Counted from the stretch's first letter, positions 1-5,634 are shown. The stretch is DNA of 7,481 nucleotides from Nocardioides sp. (GCA_029264225.1 JARICB010000339.1:1-7481); one strand, 5' to 3'. Notes: generated by a model from the letters alone, not told the origin. Made by a program: numbers and translations.

Positions 1-45
1 CACCCACGGCGGCTGATACCACCCACTACGGCGTTGCCAAACGGC

Positions 46-59
46 CCAGCCGGGGCTGG
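46..59 (-). terminator. Weak hairpin after the DUF3159 gene
   Basis: Just downstream of the DUF3159 stop codon, read on the minus strand, CCAGC and GCTGG form a 5-bp GC-rich stem with a 4-base loop. No T-run follows, only a TTT seven bases later. It could end the dut operon, but the stem is short and this could be chance. The remaining bases 1-66 hold no gene I can identify. A plus-strand frame ends in TGA at 14-16 and might be the tail of a convergent gene, but only four codons are visible. Confidence 0.25.
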
Positions 60-66
60 ACAGGTC

Positions 67-780
67 TCAGGCGGCCTTCGGGGCGATCGGGGTGTGGTTG
101 CGCGACAGCAGCCACACCATCGAGGCAAGCGCCGCGAGTTGTAGCGGCCAGCCCATCACGATCTTGGTCACGCCGAGGATCGCCACCGCCGTATCCGGAT
201 TCAGCGAGCCGGAGTCACCGGCCAACCACACCGGCGCCTGCACGATGACGCGGAACAGGCACGGGGCCACGAGCAACCAGGTCAGACGCGTGCACAGCTT
301 CACCGTCTGTTTGTCGGAGTGCCAGGCCGTCGGGTCGCCGGTAACGCTGCCGACCATGAATCCCACCAGCGGCCAGCCGATCAGGCACGTCATCGCGAGC
401 ACCACGGTGTAGCCGGAGTTGTAGAGGATCCCGGGAAGGAAGTAGGCCAGCGCCTGGTCCTGCTCGCTTCCGCCTCCGGCGGCCGACCTGGCCACGAAGA
501 GCCAGCCGATGCCGATGCCAACGAGGGCGTTGACCACGAACTGGATGGTCGAGCGCTGCACCAGCCGCACGACGAGCAGCAGCACTGCGGCCGCGACGCT
601 GATCGCCAGCGCCGTCTTGAGTGAGCTGGTGGTCAGCCACAGCACTGTGAAGACGAGGGTCGGGACTGCGGCCTCGATCATGCCGCGGCGTCCACCCAGC
701 GCTTGCGAGAGCTGGCCGCGGACCACCGACTCGACGGTGTCGACCGATGCCACCTGGGTCGGGCCGGGCTCCTCGGTCAC
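67..780 (-). CDS. DUF3159 family multi-pass membrane protein
   Basis: This is a 237-residue integral membrane protein of the actinobacterial DUF3159 family, whose biochemical role is unknown. About six hydrophobic segments are visible, near residues 36-52, 55-74, 80-98, 124-147, 165-187 and 197-226. They follow a short polar N-terminus and precede a short basic tail. Conserved-looking stretches include FVVNALVGIGIGW and the polar loop GDPTAWHSDKQ. I chose the GTG at 780 because it overlaps the TGA of the upstream OB-fold gene as GTGA, the usual coupled arrangement. The frame stays open further upstream, but that part reads as arginine-rich low-complexity sequence out of frame with the OB gene. 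It is the last gene of the dut operon. M. tuberculosis Rv2693c appears to be the equivalent (from memory). Transport is possible, but no specific substrate is indicated. Confidence 0.85.
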   Translation of the reverse strand: MTEEPGPTQVASVDTVESVVRGQLSQALGGRRGMIEAAVPTLVFTVLWLTTSSLKTALAISVAAAVLLLVVRLVQRSTIQFVVNALVGIGIGWLFVARSAAGGGSEQDQALAYFLPGILYNSGYTVVLAMTCLIGWPLVGFMVGSVTGDPTAWHSDKQTVKLCTRLTWLLVAPCLFRVIVQAPVWLAGDSGSLNPDTAVAILGVTKIVMGWPLQLAALASMVWLLSRNHTPIAPKAA

Positions 781-1142
781 GGAATCAGCTCGTAGCGCGG
801 GTTGAACAGGACGGTGTGGCCATCGACGGACCCCAACCGACCCTCGACGCGCATCGCTCGCCCAGGTCCGATGCCGGCGATCCGGCGGCGTCCGAGCCAC
901 ACGATCATGATGACGCCGCTACCGTCCTCCAGCTCTGCTTCCAGGGCGGGCACGCCGCCCCGCGGGCGCAGGGTCACGGTCTTGATGGTGCCGCGAAGGC
1001 TGACCCGCTCGCGGAGCGGCGCCTCGGCGATGGCCACGTCGCCGGACTGGGCGTAGGTAGCCCGCAGGTCGCGGGCGTGAGCCTCGCCGCTGTCGGCCCA
1101 CCGCGACAGGCTTCGTCGCAGGCGGCCCCGGGGATCAGGCAT
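777..1142 (-). CDS. Small OB-fold nucleic-acid-binding protein
   Basis: The product is 121 residues, with a basic, arginine-rich N-terminus (about residues 5-15) and one OB-fold domain over roughly residues 40-120. The fold is suggested by a beta-strand-rich pattern: RVSLRGTIKTVTL, then ALEAELEDGSGVIMIVWLGR, then GIGPGRAMRVEGRL, then HTVLFNPRYEL. This resembles the tRNA_anti/RecG-wedge type of OB-fold, which binds single-stranded nucleic acid. The ligand here is inferred, not shown. The ATG at 1142 lies 4 bases after the DUF3710 stop, with a modest GGTGGA 8 bases upstream. The 3' end overlaps the DUF3159 start by 4 bases, so translation is probably coupled on both sides. It corresponds to M. 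tuberculosis Rv2694c by position (from memory). A role in DNA or RNA metabolism is plausible given dut in the same operon, but is not established. Confidence 0.85.
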   Translation of the reverse strand: MPDPRGRLRRSLSRWADSGEAHARDLRATYAQSGDVAIAEAPLRERVSLRGTIKTVTLRPRGGVPALEAELEDGSGVIMIVWLGRRRIAGIGPGRAMRVEGRLGSVDGHTVLFNPRYELIP

Positions 1143-1146
1143 AGGC

Positions 1147-1791
1147 TCAGTCCACCCGGCGAGCTGAGTCGGGCAGCGTCGCGGGCAGCGGCTCCCCGAC
1201 GGCCATGGCTGCGGCACCGCGACGTACGACGACCTGTGCGAGCGCGTCCTCCCAATCCGTGGATGCCTCGGGCTCCAGCGCGGGACGCCCCAGCATCGAG
1301 GCCCGCAGCATCCAACGGTCGCCGTTGATGCCGATGATGCGCGAGGGCTGGGTGCCAACCGTGCCGTCGGGACGCTTGACCGGAACCTGGCAGACGACCT
1401 CGATCCCGAATCGCCCCTCGCGTTCGTGCGCCTCACCGCCTCGAGAGGTGATGTCGGCCATGATCTGCGGACGCACCGTGCTCCACAGGTCGCCGTTGCG
1501 GGGGGCGGCAAAGGCCAGAAGCTCGAGCGCTCCATCGGGGCCCGCCAGCATGACGGCCTGGACCGTGCCGCTCGCCTCATCGACCTGCAGCCGCAGCTCG
1601 CGGCCCTCGCTGGGCGTGATCAGGAGCGAACCGAGGTCGACGCGCTCGACGCCGTCGCCGGCCACCTGGGACTCGTCGTAGGGGCCAGCAGGCTGCGACT
1701 GGGCGGATGTGTCAGGGGCCTCAGATGCCTGGTCGGGCGTCGTCTCGCTCACCGGCTCGGGGCTGGGCTCCGACTTGCGACGGAACTTCAC
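1147..1791 (-). CDS. DUF3710 family protein
   Basis: This is a 214-residue soluble protein of the actinobacterial DUF3710 family, function unknown. It begins with a basic MKFRRK stretch, followed by a Pro/Glu/Ser/Thr-rich linker that looks disordered (about residues 7-35). The conserved domain starts at GPYDESQV (about 37) and continues through RVDLGSLLI, the FAAPRNGDLW region (about 93-103) and SRIIGINGDRWMLRA (about 150-164). No catalytic motif, membrane segment or signal peptide is seen. The start is the GTG at 1791, preceded on the minus strand by GGAG with 9-base spacing. Forty bases separate it from the upstream dut stop, and 4 bases separate its own stop from the OB-fold gene, so it is the second gene of the dut operon. 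The start codon sits at the centre of a perfect 16-base palindrome. The M. tuberculosis counterpart is Rv2696c (from memory). Confidence 0.88.
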   Translation of the reverse strand: MKFRRKSEPSPEPVSETTPDQASEAPDTSAQSQPAGPYDESQVAGDGVERVDLGSLLITPSEGRELRLQVDEASGTVQAVMLAGPDGALELLAFAAPRNGDLWSTVRPQIMADITSRGGEAHEREGRFGIEVVCQVPVKRPDGTVGTQPSRIIGINGDRWMLRASMLGRPALEPEASTDWEDALAQVVVRRGAAAMAVGEPLPATLPDSARRVD

Positions 1792-1799
1792 GTGAAGTT
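1784..1799. repeat. Perfect 16-bp palindrome over the DUF3710 start codon
   Basis: The sequence AACTTCACGTGAAGTT is identical to its reverse complement over all 16 bases. The GTG start codon of the DUF3710 gene (1791-1789 on the minus strand) lies at its centre, and the GGAG ribosome binding site is just outside it. It has a CACGTG core. It could be a dimeric-protein operator or an mRNA self-pairing site affecting translation of DUF3710. With no loop, an intramolecular hairpin would have to open its centre. The palindrome is seen directly; any function is inference. Confidence 0.5.
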
Positions 1800-1831
1800 A
1801 CTCCATTCATCTCTCGTGCGGGGTGGCGGCG

Positions 1832-2299
1832 TCAGGCAGATGCGAAGCCACCGGTAGAACCGTAGCCCCCGGAGCCACGTGTCGAGGTCGGAAGTTCATC
1901 GTCCTCCACGAAACGGGCCCGCTCGAAACGCTGGATCACCAACTGGGCGATGCGGTCTCCCCGCTGCAGGGTCAGCGGCATCTGGGGGTCGTGATTGATC
2001 AGCAACACCTTGACCTCTCCCCGGTAGCCAGCGTCGATGGTGCCGGGCGTGTTGAGGATCGAGAGCCCGTGCCGCGCGGCCAGACCTGAGCGCGGGTGCA
2101 CCAAGGCCACGAACCCGTCGGGCAACGCCATCGCGATCCCGGTAGGCACCAGGGCCCGCTCCCCCGGTGCCAGGGTCAGGTCGACGGTGGTGTGCAGGTC
2201 TGCCCCGGCGTCACCGCGGTGGGCGTACGCCGGAAGCGGAAGTCCTCGGTCGAGGCGAACAATGGTGACCTCGAGGTCAACGGCAGGATCGGCAGGCAC
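1832..2299 (-). CDS. dut: Deoxyuridine 5'-triphosphate nucleotidohydrolase (dUTPase)
   Basis: Dut hydrolyses dUTP to dUMP and pyrophosphate, keeping uracil out of DNA and supplying dUMP for dTMP synthesis. It acts in the cytoplasm as a homotrimer. All five trimeric dUTPase motifs are present in the 155 residues: GDAGADL (29-35), PRSGLA (69-74), [13 protein letters not shown] (83-95, with the catalytic Asp of TIDAGY at 89), RGDRIAQL (113-120), and the C-terminal glycine-rich arm [11 protein letters not shown] (141-151). The length matches the family. I chose the GTG at 2299: no ribosome binding site precedes it, but a TAGATT hexamer ends 8 bases upstream, consistent with a leaderless mRNA. The other nearby valine codons (GTT, GTC) are not start codons. 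It is the first gene of a four-gene minus-strand operon and is divergent from the DUF3093 gene across 58 bases, an arrangement shared with mycobacteria (Rv2697c, from memory). Confidence 0.96.
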   Translation of the reverse strand: MPADPAVDLEVTIVRLDRGLPLPAYAHRGDAGADLHTTVDLTLAPGERALVPTGIAMALPDGFVALVHPRSGLAARHGLSILNTPGTIDAGYRGEVKVLLINHDPQMPLTLQRGDRIAQLVIQRFERARFVEDDELPTSTRGSGGYGSTGGFASA

Positions 2300-2307
2300 G
2301 AGCGGAG

Positions 2308-2313
2308 AATCTA
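2308..2313 (-). promoter_or_regulatory. Putative -10 box of the dut operon (TAGATT)
   Basis: On the minus strand TAGATT fits the actinobacterial TAnnnT -10 consensus and ends 8 bases before the GTG start of dut. Transcription would start at or very near the start codon, giving a leaderless mRNA. No convincing -35 box is visible. No other promoter-like site is evident in the operon, so this probably drives all four genes. Confidence 0.5.
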
Positions 2314-2344
2314 CCCGCCATCCGATGTCGCTGTGTCGCCCCCA

Positions 2345-2350
2345 TAGGCT
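2345..2350 (+). promoter_or_regulatory. Putative -10 box of the DUF3093 gene (TAGGCT)
   Basis: TAGGCT ends exactly 7 bases before the GTG at 2358. That places the transcription start on or beside the start codon, as in leaderless actinobacterial mRNAs. No ribosome binding site precedes the gene and no clear -35 is seen. The same hexamer at nearly the same spacing precedes DUF4235, hemH and the MOSC gene. Confidence 0.55.
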
Positions 2351-2357
2351 CGACGCC

Positions 2358-2801
2358 GTGAAGTTCGCTGAACGTCTCGTCGTGCCCCTGCGCTGGTGGG
2401 TGCAAGGCACCATGCTGGTCGCCACCATCTGGCTGGCGCTCGTCGTCGCCGTGCCCGCCGCAGTGGCGTGGTCGGTCACCGGTCTTGCCCTGGCACTGCT
2501 GGCTGGTCTGTTCCTCTCCTACGGGTCCGCACGGGTCAGCGTCACTGACAGCACCTTGCGGGCCGGCAGGGCACAGATCCAGCTCGAGCACATCGGAGCG
2601 GTCACCGCGCTGGACGCCGAGGACACGCGTCGTCTGGCCGGCCAGGACGCCGACGCTCGGGCCTACCTGCTGCTCCGGCCCTACCTGAAGAAGGGGGTCC
2701 GGATCGACCTGGTCGACCCCCACGACCCCACGCCGTACTGGCTGGTCAGCAGCCGGCGTCCGGACCGCCTTGCTGCCGCGCTCAACGCCGTTTCTGGGTA
2801 G
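2358..2801 (+). CDS. DUF3093 family membrane protein
   Basis: The product is 147 residues of the DUF3093 family, conserved in actinobacteria and of unknown function. Two adjacent hydrophobic segments (about residues 17-37 and 38-56) form a membrane hairpin. A mixed alpha/beta soluble domain follows, with [50 protein letters not shown] and a C-terminal [20 protein letters not shown] helix region. This layout, a membrane anchor plus a small PH-like cytoplasmic domain, is typical of the family; the fold comparison is an inference. The GTG at 2358 is supported by the TAGGCT box 7 bases upstream and by the family's usual MKF...ERL start just before the membrane segment. The gene is divergent from dut, as in mycobacteria (Rv2698, from memory), and its stop codon TAG is the first half of the next gene's putative -10 box. 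Confidence 0.88.
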   Translation: MKFAERLVVPLRWWVQGTMLVATIWLALVVAVPAAVAWSVTGLALALLAGLFLSYGSARVSVTDSTLRAGRAQIQLEHIGAVTALDAEDTRRLAGQDADARAYLLLRPYLKKGVRIDLVDPHDPTPYWLVSSRRPDRLAAALNAVSG

Positions 2802-2804
2802 GCT
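2799..2804 (+). promoter_or_regulatory. Putative -10 box of the DUF4235 gene, sharing the DUF3093 stop codon
   Basis: TAGGCT ends 7 bases before the ATG at 2812. Its first three bases are the TAG stop codon of DUF3093. DUF4235 could therefore be transcribed both by readthrough from DUF3093 and as its own leaderless message. No strong ribosome binding site is visible; the GGG and AGG nearby are weak. Confidence 0.45.
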
Positions 2805-2811
2805 CGCGTTC

Positions 2812-3141
2812 ATGGCATCTGGATCCGACAGCAACAGCAAGGTGTGGACTGTCTTCTCGCTGGTGGCGGCGCTTGGCGGCGCGGCCGTGGCGAAGAAGAG
2901 TCTCAACACGACGTGGCGCGCAGCCACCGGCAAGAACCCGCCGGCCAACCCGGCGGACCCCGACGTCGACATGTGGGAGGCGGTGGCCTGGGCCACCGTC
3001 AGCGGCACGTTCATCGCGCTGGCCCGCATGCTGGCGACCCGGCGCGCTGCCAGCTACTACGCACGCTCCACCGGTCACCTGCCGCCGCCGCTGATCAAGG
3101 ACGACCAGCACAAGGACGCAGCCCCCGCGCCCACGACCTGA
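2812..3141 (+). CDS. DUF4235 family small membrane protein
   Basis: This is a 109-residue protein of the DUF4235 family, function unknown. It has two short hydrophobic stretches: VWTVFSLVAALGGAAVAKK (about residues 11-29) and WEAVAWATVSGTFIALARML (about 55-74). Between them lies a basic and polar loop with TTWRAATGKNPP, and a polar Pro/Ala/Lys tail follows. The first hydrophobic segment followed by KK is characteristic of the family. It is probably a small inner-membrane protein with two spans. The ATG at 2812 was chosen because the membrane segment follows at the usual distance and a TAGGCT box lies 7 bases upstream. Only 10 bases separate it from the DUF3093 stop, so the two are likely co-transcribed. 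A strong hairpin terminator follows its stop. Confidence 0.85.
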   Translation: MASGSDSNSKVWTVFSLVAALGGAAVAKKSLNTTWRAATGKNPPANPADPDVDMWEAVAWATVSGTFIALARMLATRRAASYYARSTGHLPPPLIKDDQHKDAAPAPTT

Positions 3142-3154
3142 GCCGCAGACACGC

Positions 3155-3186
3155 AGAGGCCACGACCCCGATGGGTCGTGGCCTCT
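3155..3186. terminator. Strong bidirectional rho-independent-type terminator
   Basis: A perfect 14-bp stem, AGAGGCCACGACCC pairing with GGGTCGTGGCCTCT, encloses a 4-base CGAT loop. It begins 14 bases after the DUF4235 stop (plus strand) and ends 14 bases from the DUF4193 stop (minus strand). It is therefore placed to stop transcription from both converging genes. The T-tract on the plus side is short (TCTTG), as is common in high-GC genomes. Confidence 0.88.
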
Positions 3187-3199
3187 TGTGGTGCGTGGC

Positions 3200-3490
3200 T
3201 CAGGCGCAGTCGCGGCAGAGCAACTTCTTCTCGTTCGCCAACTGCGAACGGTGGTGCACCAAGAAGCAACTCATGCAGGTGAACTCGTCCTCTTGGCGAG
3301 GCATCACCTCGACAGCGAGCTCTTCGTGCGAGAGGTCGGCGCCGGGCAGCTCAAAGGATTCAGCCGCCTCGGTCTCGTCCTCGTCGACCTTGCCCGAGTT
3401 CTTGTCGTGGCGTCGAGCCTTGAGCTCCTCGATGCTCTCTTCGTTCTGGTCTTCCTCGGTCTTGCGCGGCGCGTCGTAGTCAGTAGCCAT
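3200..3490 (-). CDS. DUF4193 family zinc-ribbon protein
   Basis: The product is a 96-residue, strongly acidic soluble protein of the DUF4193 family, near-universal in actinobacteria and of unknown function. The N-terminal two thirds is charged and probably helical or disordered (about residues 8-60, rich in Glu, Asp and Lys). The C-terminus has two Cys-x2-Cys pairs, CMSC (72-75) and CRDC (92-95), which should bind one zinc ion as a ribbon. Zinc binding is inferred from spacing. The ATG at 3490 is well supported: AAGGGGAG lies 10 bases upstream on the minus strand, and MATDYDAPRK is the family's usual start. It stands alone, convergent to DUF4235 across a strong terminator, with its own leader of up to 160 bases. 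The M. tuberculosis counterpart is Rv2699c (from memory). Zinc ribbons of this kind often contact nucleic acid or RNA polymerase, but nothing here proves that. Confidence 0.9.
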   Translation of the reverse strand: MATDYDAPRKTEEDQNEESIEELKARRHDKNSGKVDEDETEAAESFELPGADLSHEELAVEVMPRQEDEFTCMSCFLVHHRSQLANEKKLLCRDCA

Positions 3491-3650
3491 CTTTTTCTCT
3501 CTCCCCTTAGCACTGGACCCTGGGTGCGGGGTCCTGTCATGCTCCGGCGCCAGATTGTGCACCATGTCGACCGAGCGCGTGTACGCGGTCCCGGCGTTCG
3601 CCTGAAACAGCCGATGCGGGCGAACTATTCCCGCAGCGGCCGGACAGAAT
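3491..3650 (-). other. Upstream region and leader of DUF4193
   Basis: These 160 bases between the IMPase stop and the DUF4193 start hold no coding sequence I can support. They contain the DUF4193 ribosome binding site (3501-3508), a small hairpin at 3515-3534, and most of a larger folded element at 3600-3656. I could not find a -10 box matching TAnnnT at a convincing distance, so the promoter is not placed. In mycobacteria a separate gene (Rv2700, cei) occupies this position; nothing like it is visible here. Confidence 0.5.
3515..3534 (-). other. Small hairpin in the DUF4193 leader
   Basis: GGACCC and GGGTCC form a 6-bp stem around an 8-base loop, ending 6 bases upstream of the DUF4193 ribosome binding site on the minus strand. 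It could modulate translation initiation or be an operator half-site pair. The pairing is seen directly; function is unknown and chance is possible. Confidence 0.35.
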
Positions 3651-3656
3651 TCAGGC
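3600..3656 (-). terminator. Long imperfect hairpin after the IMPase gene, probable terminator
   Basis: Three nested arms share one axis: GCCTGAA (3600-3606) with TTCAGGC (3650-3656), GCCG (3610-3613) with CGGC (3637-3640), and TGCGGG (3615-3620) with CCCGCA (3630-3635) closing a 9-base loop. The outer arm includes the TGA stop codon of the IMPase gene. It is well placed to end the hemH-IMPase transcript or to protect its 3' end. No T-tract follows on the minus strand, so it is not a textbook intrinsic terminator. Confidence 0.45.
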
Positions 3657-4451
3657 CAGGAATCCGGCGTCGCCGAGTGCAGCGACGAAGGTGTCCCAGC
3701 CAGCGGCCGGAGCGCCCGTCACGACGTTCTTCCGCTGCGAGCCCTCGACCACCAAGGATCCTGCCAGCAGCTCAAAACGACCGCCTGCTTCACTCAACAC
3801 CAGGCTTCCGGCCGCCCAGTCCCAGGGCTGCGGTCCAGCCTCGACATAGGCGTCGGCGCTGCCCTCTGCGACGTGACACAGGTCGAGAGCACACGAGCCC
3901 ATCCGGCGAACGTCGCGCACCTGGGGCAGCAGCGCGGCCACGCATCGGCCCTGGTGGGATCGCACGTCGCTGCGGTAGCCGAAGCCGGTCAGCACGAGCC
4001 GTTCGGCCAGCGGCGGGGTGGGGCGGACGCCGATGGGTCGAGCGTCTCGTGTTGCCCCGGCGCCGTACGCCGCGGCGTACTCGACCCCCGTCGAGCCGTT
4101 GACGACGACTCCGGCCACCATCCGCCCGTCCCGTTCAGCGGCGATGGACACAGCCCACTCGGGCAGACCGTAGAGGTAGTTCACTGTGCCGTCGATCGGG
4201 TCGACGATCCAGCGCACGCCGCTGCTACCCGGATGGTCGTCGCCCTCCTCACCCATGATCGCGTCGTCGGGTCGCGCCTCGAGGAGCAGGCCCCGGATCA
4301 GTCGCTCCACCGCACGATCGGCCTCGGTCACCACGTCAACGGCACTGGATTTGGTCTCAGCGACCTCGATGCCTTCGGCGCGCATCGATCGGGCCAGCTC
4401 GACCGCTCGCCGCGCCACGTCGAGCGCCAGGTCACGCAGTTCGACGCTCAC
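3651..4451 (-). CDS. suhB: Inositol monophosphatase family protein (SuhB-like)
   Basis: This is a Mg2+-dependent, lithium-sensitive-type phosphomonoesterase of the IMPase/FBPase/CysQ superfamily, 266 residues, cytoplasmic. Family motifs with metal ligands are visible: TEAD (42-45), GEE (67-69), [10 protein letters not shown] (83-92), the [21 protein letters not shown] region (182-202), and [15 protein letters not shown] (210-224). Inositol-1-phosphate is the likely substrate given its importance in actinobacteria, but histidinol phosphate, fructose-1,6-bisphosphate or PAP cannot be excluded from sequence alone, so the symbol is tentative. I chose the GTG at 4451 because it overlaps the ferrochelatase TGA as GTGA. 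The frame extends 7 codons further upstream, inside hemH. It is the second and last gene of a hemH operon, and a folded element overlaps its stop codon. The M. tuberculosis positional equivalent is SuhB, Rv2701c (from memory). Confidence 0.9.
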   Translation of the reverse strand: MSVELRDLALDVARRAVELARSMRAEGIEVAETKSSAVDVVTEADRAVERLIRGLLLEARPDDAIMGEEGDDHPGSSGVRWIVDPIDGTVNYLYGLPEWAVSIAAERDGRMVAGVVVNGSTGVEYAAAYGAGATRDARPIGVRPTPPLAERLVLTGFGYRSDVRSHQGRCVAALLPQVRDVRRMGSCALDLCHVAEGSADAYVEAGPQPWDWAAGSLVLSEAGGRFELLAGSLVVEGSQRKNVVTGAPAAGWDTFVAALGDAGFLA

Positions 4452-5557
4452 GCAGGGGCGTCCTGACCGCACAGGGCCGGCTTCTCACCCCGGGGGTTGG
4501 GGCAGCAGCCGACGGCACACACGTCCCGCCAGGCCTCCATCGACCCGACGGCCACCCGAGCGACCACTTCTCCGCGTTCCACGGCGGCGCGTTCGAGGAG
4601 CAGGTCTCGCACCATGGCGACGAACCGTGGGTCGACGCCCGGGGTCGCCGCCCGGACTGCGGCCAGACCAAGCTCCTTGGCGGTGGCCAACGCCTCCGTG
4701 TCGAGGTCGTAGATGACCTCCATGTGGTCGGAGACGAAACCGACCGGGATCAGCACGACGGCCCGCGCACCGGCCTGGACGCGGGTCGCCAGATGGTCGC
4801 TGACGTCAGGCTCCAACCACGGAGTCTGCGGTGAGCCCGAGCGCGAGCAGTAGACCAGGTCGTAGCGATGCGGACGGCCGGTCTCCTGGCGCACTCGCGT
4901 AGTGATCTCCTCGGCGACGCTGAGGTGCTGGCGGACGTAGGCGTCTCCGTCCGGGCCACTGGTGCGCGCCATCTCCTCGGGAATCGAGTGGGTCACGAAG
5001 ACGAGTTCTGCGTCATCGCGCACATCGATCGGCAGTTCAGCCACGGCCGCCAAGGTGGCGTCCACGACGGGCTGCACGAAGCCAGGGTGATTGAAGTACT
5101 GCCGGAGCCGGTCGAGCCGCGGCGCCCCCTCCACTGCTGCGACGGCCTCGGCCAGGTCCTCGCGATACTGCCGGCACGACGAATAGGACGAGTAGGCCGA
5201 GGTGGTCAGCACCGCTGCTCGGGTGATGCCGTCATCACGCATCTGGGTCAGGGTCTCGACCAGGTAGGGATCCCAGTTGCGATTCCCCCAATAGAGCGGC
5301 AAACGGATGCCGTTGGCTCTCAGGTCGTCACGAATCGCGGCCAGCAGCACCCGATTCTGGTCGTTGATCGGGCTGCGGCCCCCGAACTCGAAGTAGTGCT
5401 CACCGACCTGCTCGAGCCGTTCGCGCGGAATCCCCCGGCCGCGGGTCACATTCTCCAGGAACGGCACCACGTCTTCTGGCTTCTCCGGCCCACCGAACGA
5501 CAACAGCAGCACGGCGTCGAAGGGTGAAACGTCTGGACCACTCGAGGCAAACTCCAT
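4448..5557 (-). CDS. hemH: Ferrochelatase (coproporphyrin ferrochelatase, CpfC type)
   Basis: The enzyme inserts Fe2+ into the porphyrin ring at the end of haem synthesis. In actinobacteria the substrate is coproporphyrin III, in the coproporphyrin-dependent pathway (established knowledge), so cpfC is the newer name. The 369 residues show [18 protein letters not shown] (17-34), [10 protein letters not shown] (59-68), [12 protein letters not shown] (88-99), the active-site histidine in [10 protein letters not shown] (His190), and the catalytic-glutamate region [13 protein letters not shown] (Glu280). Cys128 in [10 protein letters not shown] and a C-terminal cluster (Cys347, 351, 352, 363) fit the [2Fe-2S] centre known in actinobacterial ferrochelatases; the exact ligands cannot be assigned by eye. 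The ATG at 5557 has no ribosome binding site, but TAGGCT ends 6 bases upstream, pointing to a leaderless mRNA. Its stop overlaps the IMPase start by 4 bases. It is divergent from sepH. Confidence 0.95.
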   Translation of the reverse strand: MEFASSGPDVSPFDAVLLLSFGGPEKPEDVVPFLENVTRGRGIPRERLEQVGEHYFEFGGRSPINDQNRVLLAAIRDDLRANGIRLPLYWGNRNWDPYLVETLTQMRDDGITRAAVLTTSAYSSYSSCRQYREDLAEAVAAVEGAPRLDRLRQYFNHPGFVQPVVDATLAAVAELPIDVRDDAELVFVTHSIPEEMARTSGPDGDAYVRQHLSVAEEITTRVRQETGRPHRYDLVYCSRSGSPQTPWLEPDVSDHLATRVQAGARAVVLIPVGFVSDHMEVIYDLDTEALATAKELGLAAVRAATPGVDPRFVAMVRDLLLERAAVERGEVVARVAVGSMEAWRDVCAVGCCPNPRGEKPALCGQDAPA

Positions 5558-5563
5558 GCGCGA

Positions 5564-5569
5564 AGCCTA
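5564..5569 (-). promoter_or_regulatory. Putative -10 box of the hemH operon (TAGGCT)
   Basis: On the minus strand TAGGCT ends 6 bases before the hemH ATG, so the message would be leaderless or nearly so. This agrees with the absence of any purine-rich ribosome binding site. No -35 box is evident. It faces away from the sepH promoter 65 bases to the right. Confidence 0.55.
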
Positions 5570-5634
5570 GCCACGGCCTCCCACTGGCGGCAGGCACGCC
5601 GTCGTCGTAGCGGCGCTGGAGCGGCGCGCTGGCG

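Noticed and set aside
1..66. Tail of a convergent plus-strand gene, such as a Trk potassium-uptake gene as in mycobacteria
   Set aside because: Only a few codons before a possible TGA at 14-16 are visible, which is not enough to identify a gene.
1142..1147. TAGGCT on the plus strand between the OB-fold and DUF3710 genes
   Set aside because: It points away from the genes here, which are on the minus strand, and no plus-strand gene follows at a suitable distance. Treated as a chance occurrence.
3188..4102. Long open frame on the plus strand across the DUF4193 and IMPase genes
   Set aside because: It is antisense to two clearly recognisable genes, its translation is arginine-rich low-complexity sequence with no family resemblance, and it has no ribosome binding site. 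Such frames are expected in high-GC DNA.
4868..5527. 219-codon open frame on the plus strand opposite hemH
   Set aside because: It lies wholly within the well-supported ferrochelatase gene on the other strand and its translation shows no recognisable motif.
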